A stretch of 64,000 nt of DNA, from the NCBI GenBank assembly GCA_018340805.1, contig JACMZG010001913.1, positions 10,965,934-11,029,933 on the forward strand, given 5' to 3'. Positions 63,944 through 64,000 of the stretch are shown in pieces. Each line of letters starts with the position of its first letter. Within the stretch, counting starts at the first letter, position 1. A program made the translations under genes and the position numbers. The notes below the pieces were generated by a model. That model was not told where the DNA came from and ran no database searches. It was given only the letters and a program-made list of their open reading frames with translations. Source of the DNA: Microvelia longipes (lineage: Eukaryota; Arthropoda; Insecta; Hemiptera; Veliidae).

Positions 63944-64000
63944 TCACTTCACAACTGTGTGTGTGAAGTTTTGCGAAACGTATGTTTTCGGGATGAGGGA

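Larger units (their letters stand above)
50911..64000 (+). other. Presumed first intron of the homeobox gene
   Basis: Begins with the donor GTAATTATC. It holds family A copies, a LINE 3' end, a foldback mariner, minisatellites and SINEs, and no other exon with convincing coding features. This is inferred from the absence of a homeodomain in the remaining 13 kb. Confidence 0.4.

Overview
The window reads as AT-rich, repeat-dense animal nuclear DNA, most likely from an insect or another arthropod. Support comes from two spliced genes with GT-AG introns, an NK1/slouch-type homeobox first exon, mariner, hAT-like and Harbinger-like transposons, LINE and LTR retroelement fragments, tRNA-derived SINEs and long (AT)n tracts. 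The species cannot be named from the sequence. Nothing prokaryotic, organellar or CRISPR-like was seen.

Genes. (1) A four-exon gene on the + strand (coding parts 2900-2944, 5755-5980, 6469-6671, 7397-7684) joins in frame at every splice to give a 253-residue, probably secreted, acidic and Pro/Tyr-rich protein of unknown function. (2) Positions 50646-50910 are a first coding exon with an EH1 repressor motif of the NK1 (slouch/NKX1) type, ending in a splice donor. The homeodomain exon is not in the window and presumably lies beyond position 64000. All other open frames are transposon relics, repeats that happen to be open, or chance.

Dispersed repeats. The dominant one, called family A here, is a non-coding element of about 0.8 kb present in some 15 full or partial copies on both strands. 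It starts with a short hairpin around CTTTTCCT/AGGAAAAG, carries a TG-rich tract, has a segment strongly resembling 5S rRNA (the internal promoter region) in its 3' third, then GAGGACGAGCGAAGCGAGTCC-type repeats, and ends at a T-run. Two copies have each had a different internal segment amplified into a satellite: 26 bp units at 12.1-13.8 kb and 62 bp units at 44.9-46.4 kb. Several other elements are nested inside family A copies. A second theme is a set of short elements with inverted arms and a signature CTGANGA - stem-loop - GAAA, reminiscent of Penelope-like retroelement ends and of hammerhead ribozyme cores. About a dozen sites occur.

Layout. 0-2.8 kb: broken family A copies with nested MITEs. 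2.8-8.3 kb: gene 1. 8.3-9.5 kb: a foldback element with 8 bp target duplication. 9.6-19.3 kb: SINE-like unit, two hAT-type MITEs, LTR/gag fragment, 26 bp satellite, inverted-arm element. 20-30 kb: AT tracts, MITEs, palindromes, 39 bp minisatellite. 30.8-32.2 kb: 5'-truncated LINE whose empty site survives at 46.6 kb. 32.8-37.3 kb: four minisatellites. 37.7-47.4 kb: more inverted-arm elements, family A, a GC-rich hairpin cluster and the 62 bp satellite. 48-50 kb: 43 bp minisatellite and largely unique DNA leading into the homeobox exon. 51-64 kb: family A, LINE 3' end, foldback mariner, 77 bp and 40 bp arrays, two SINEs.
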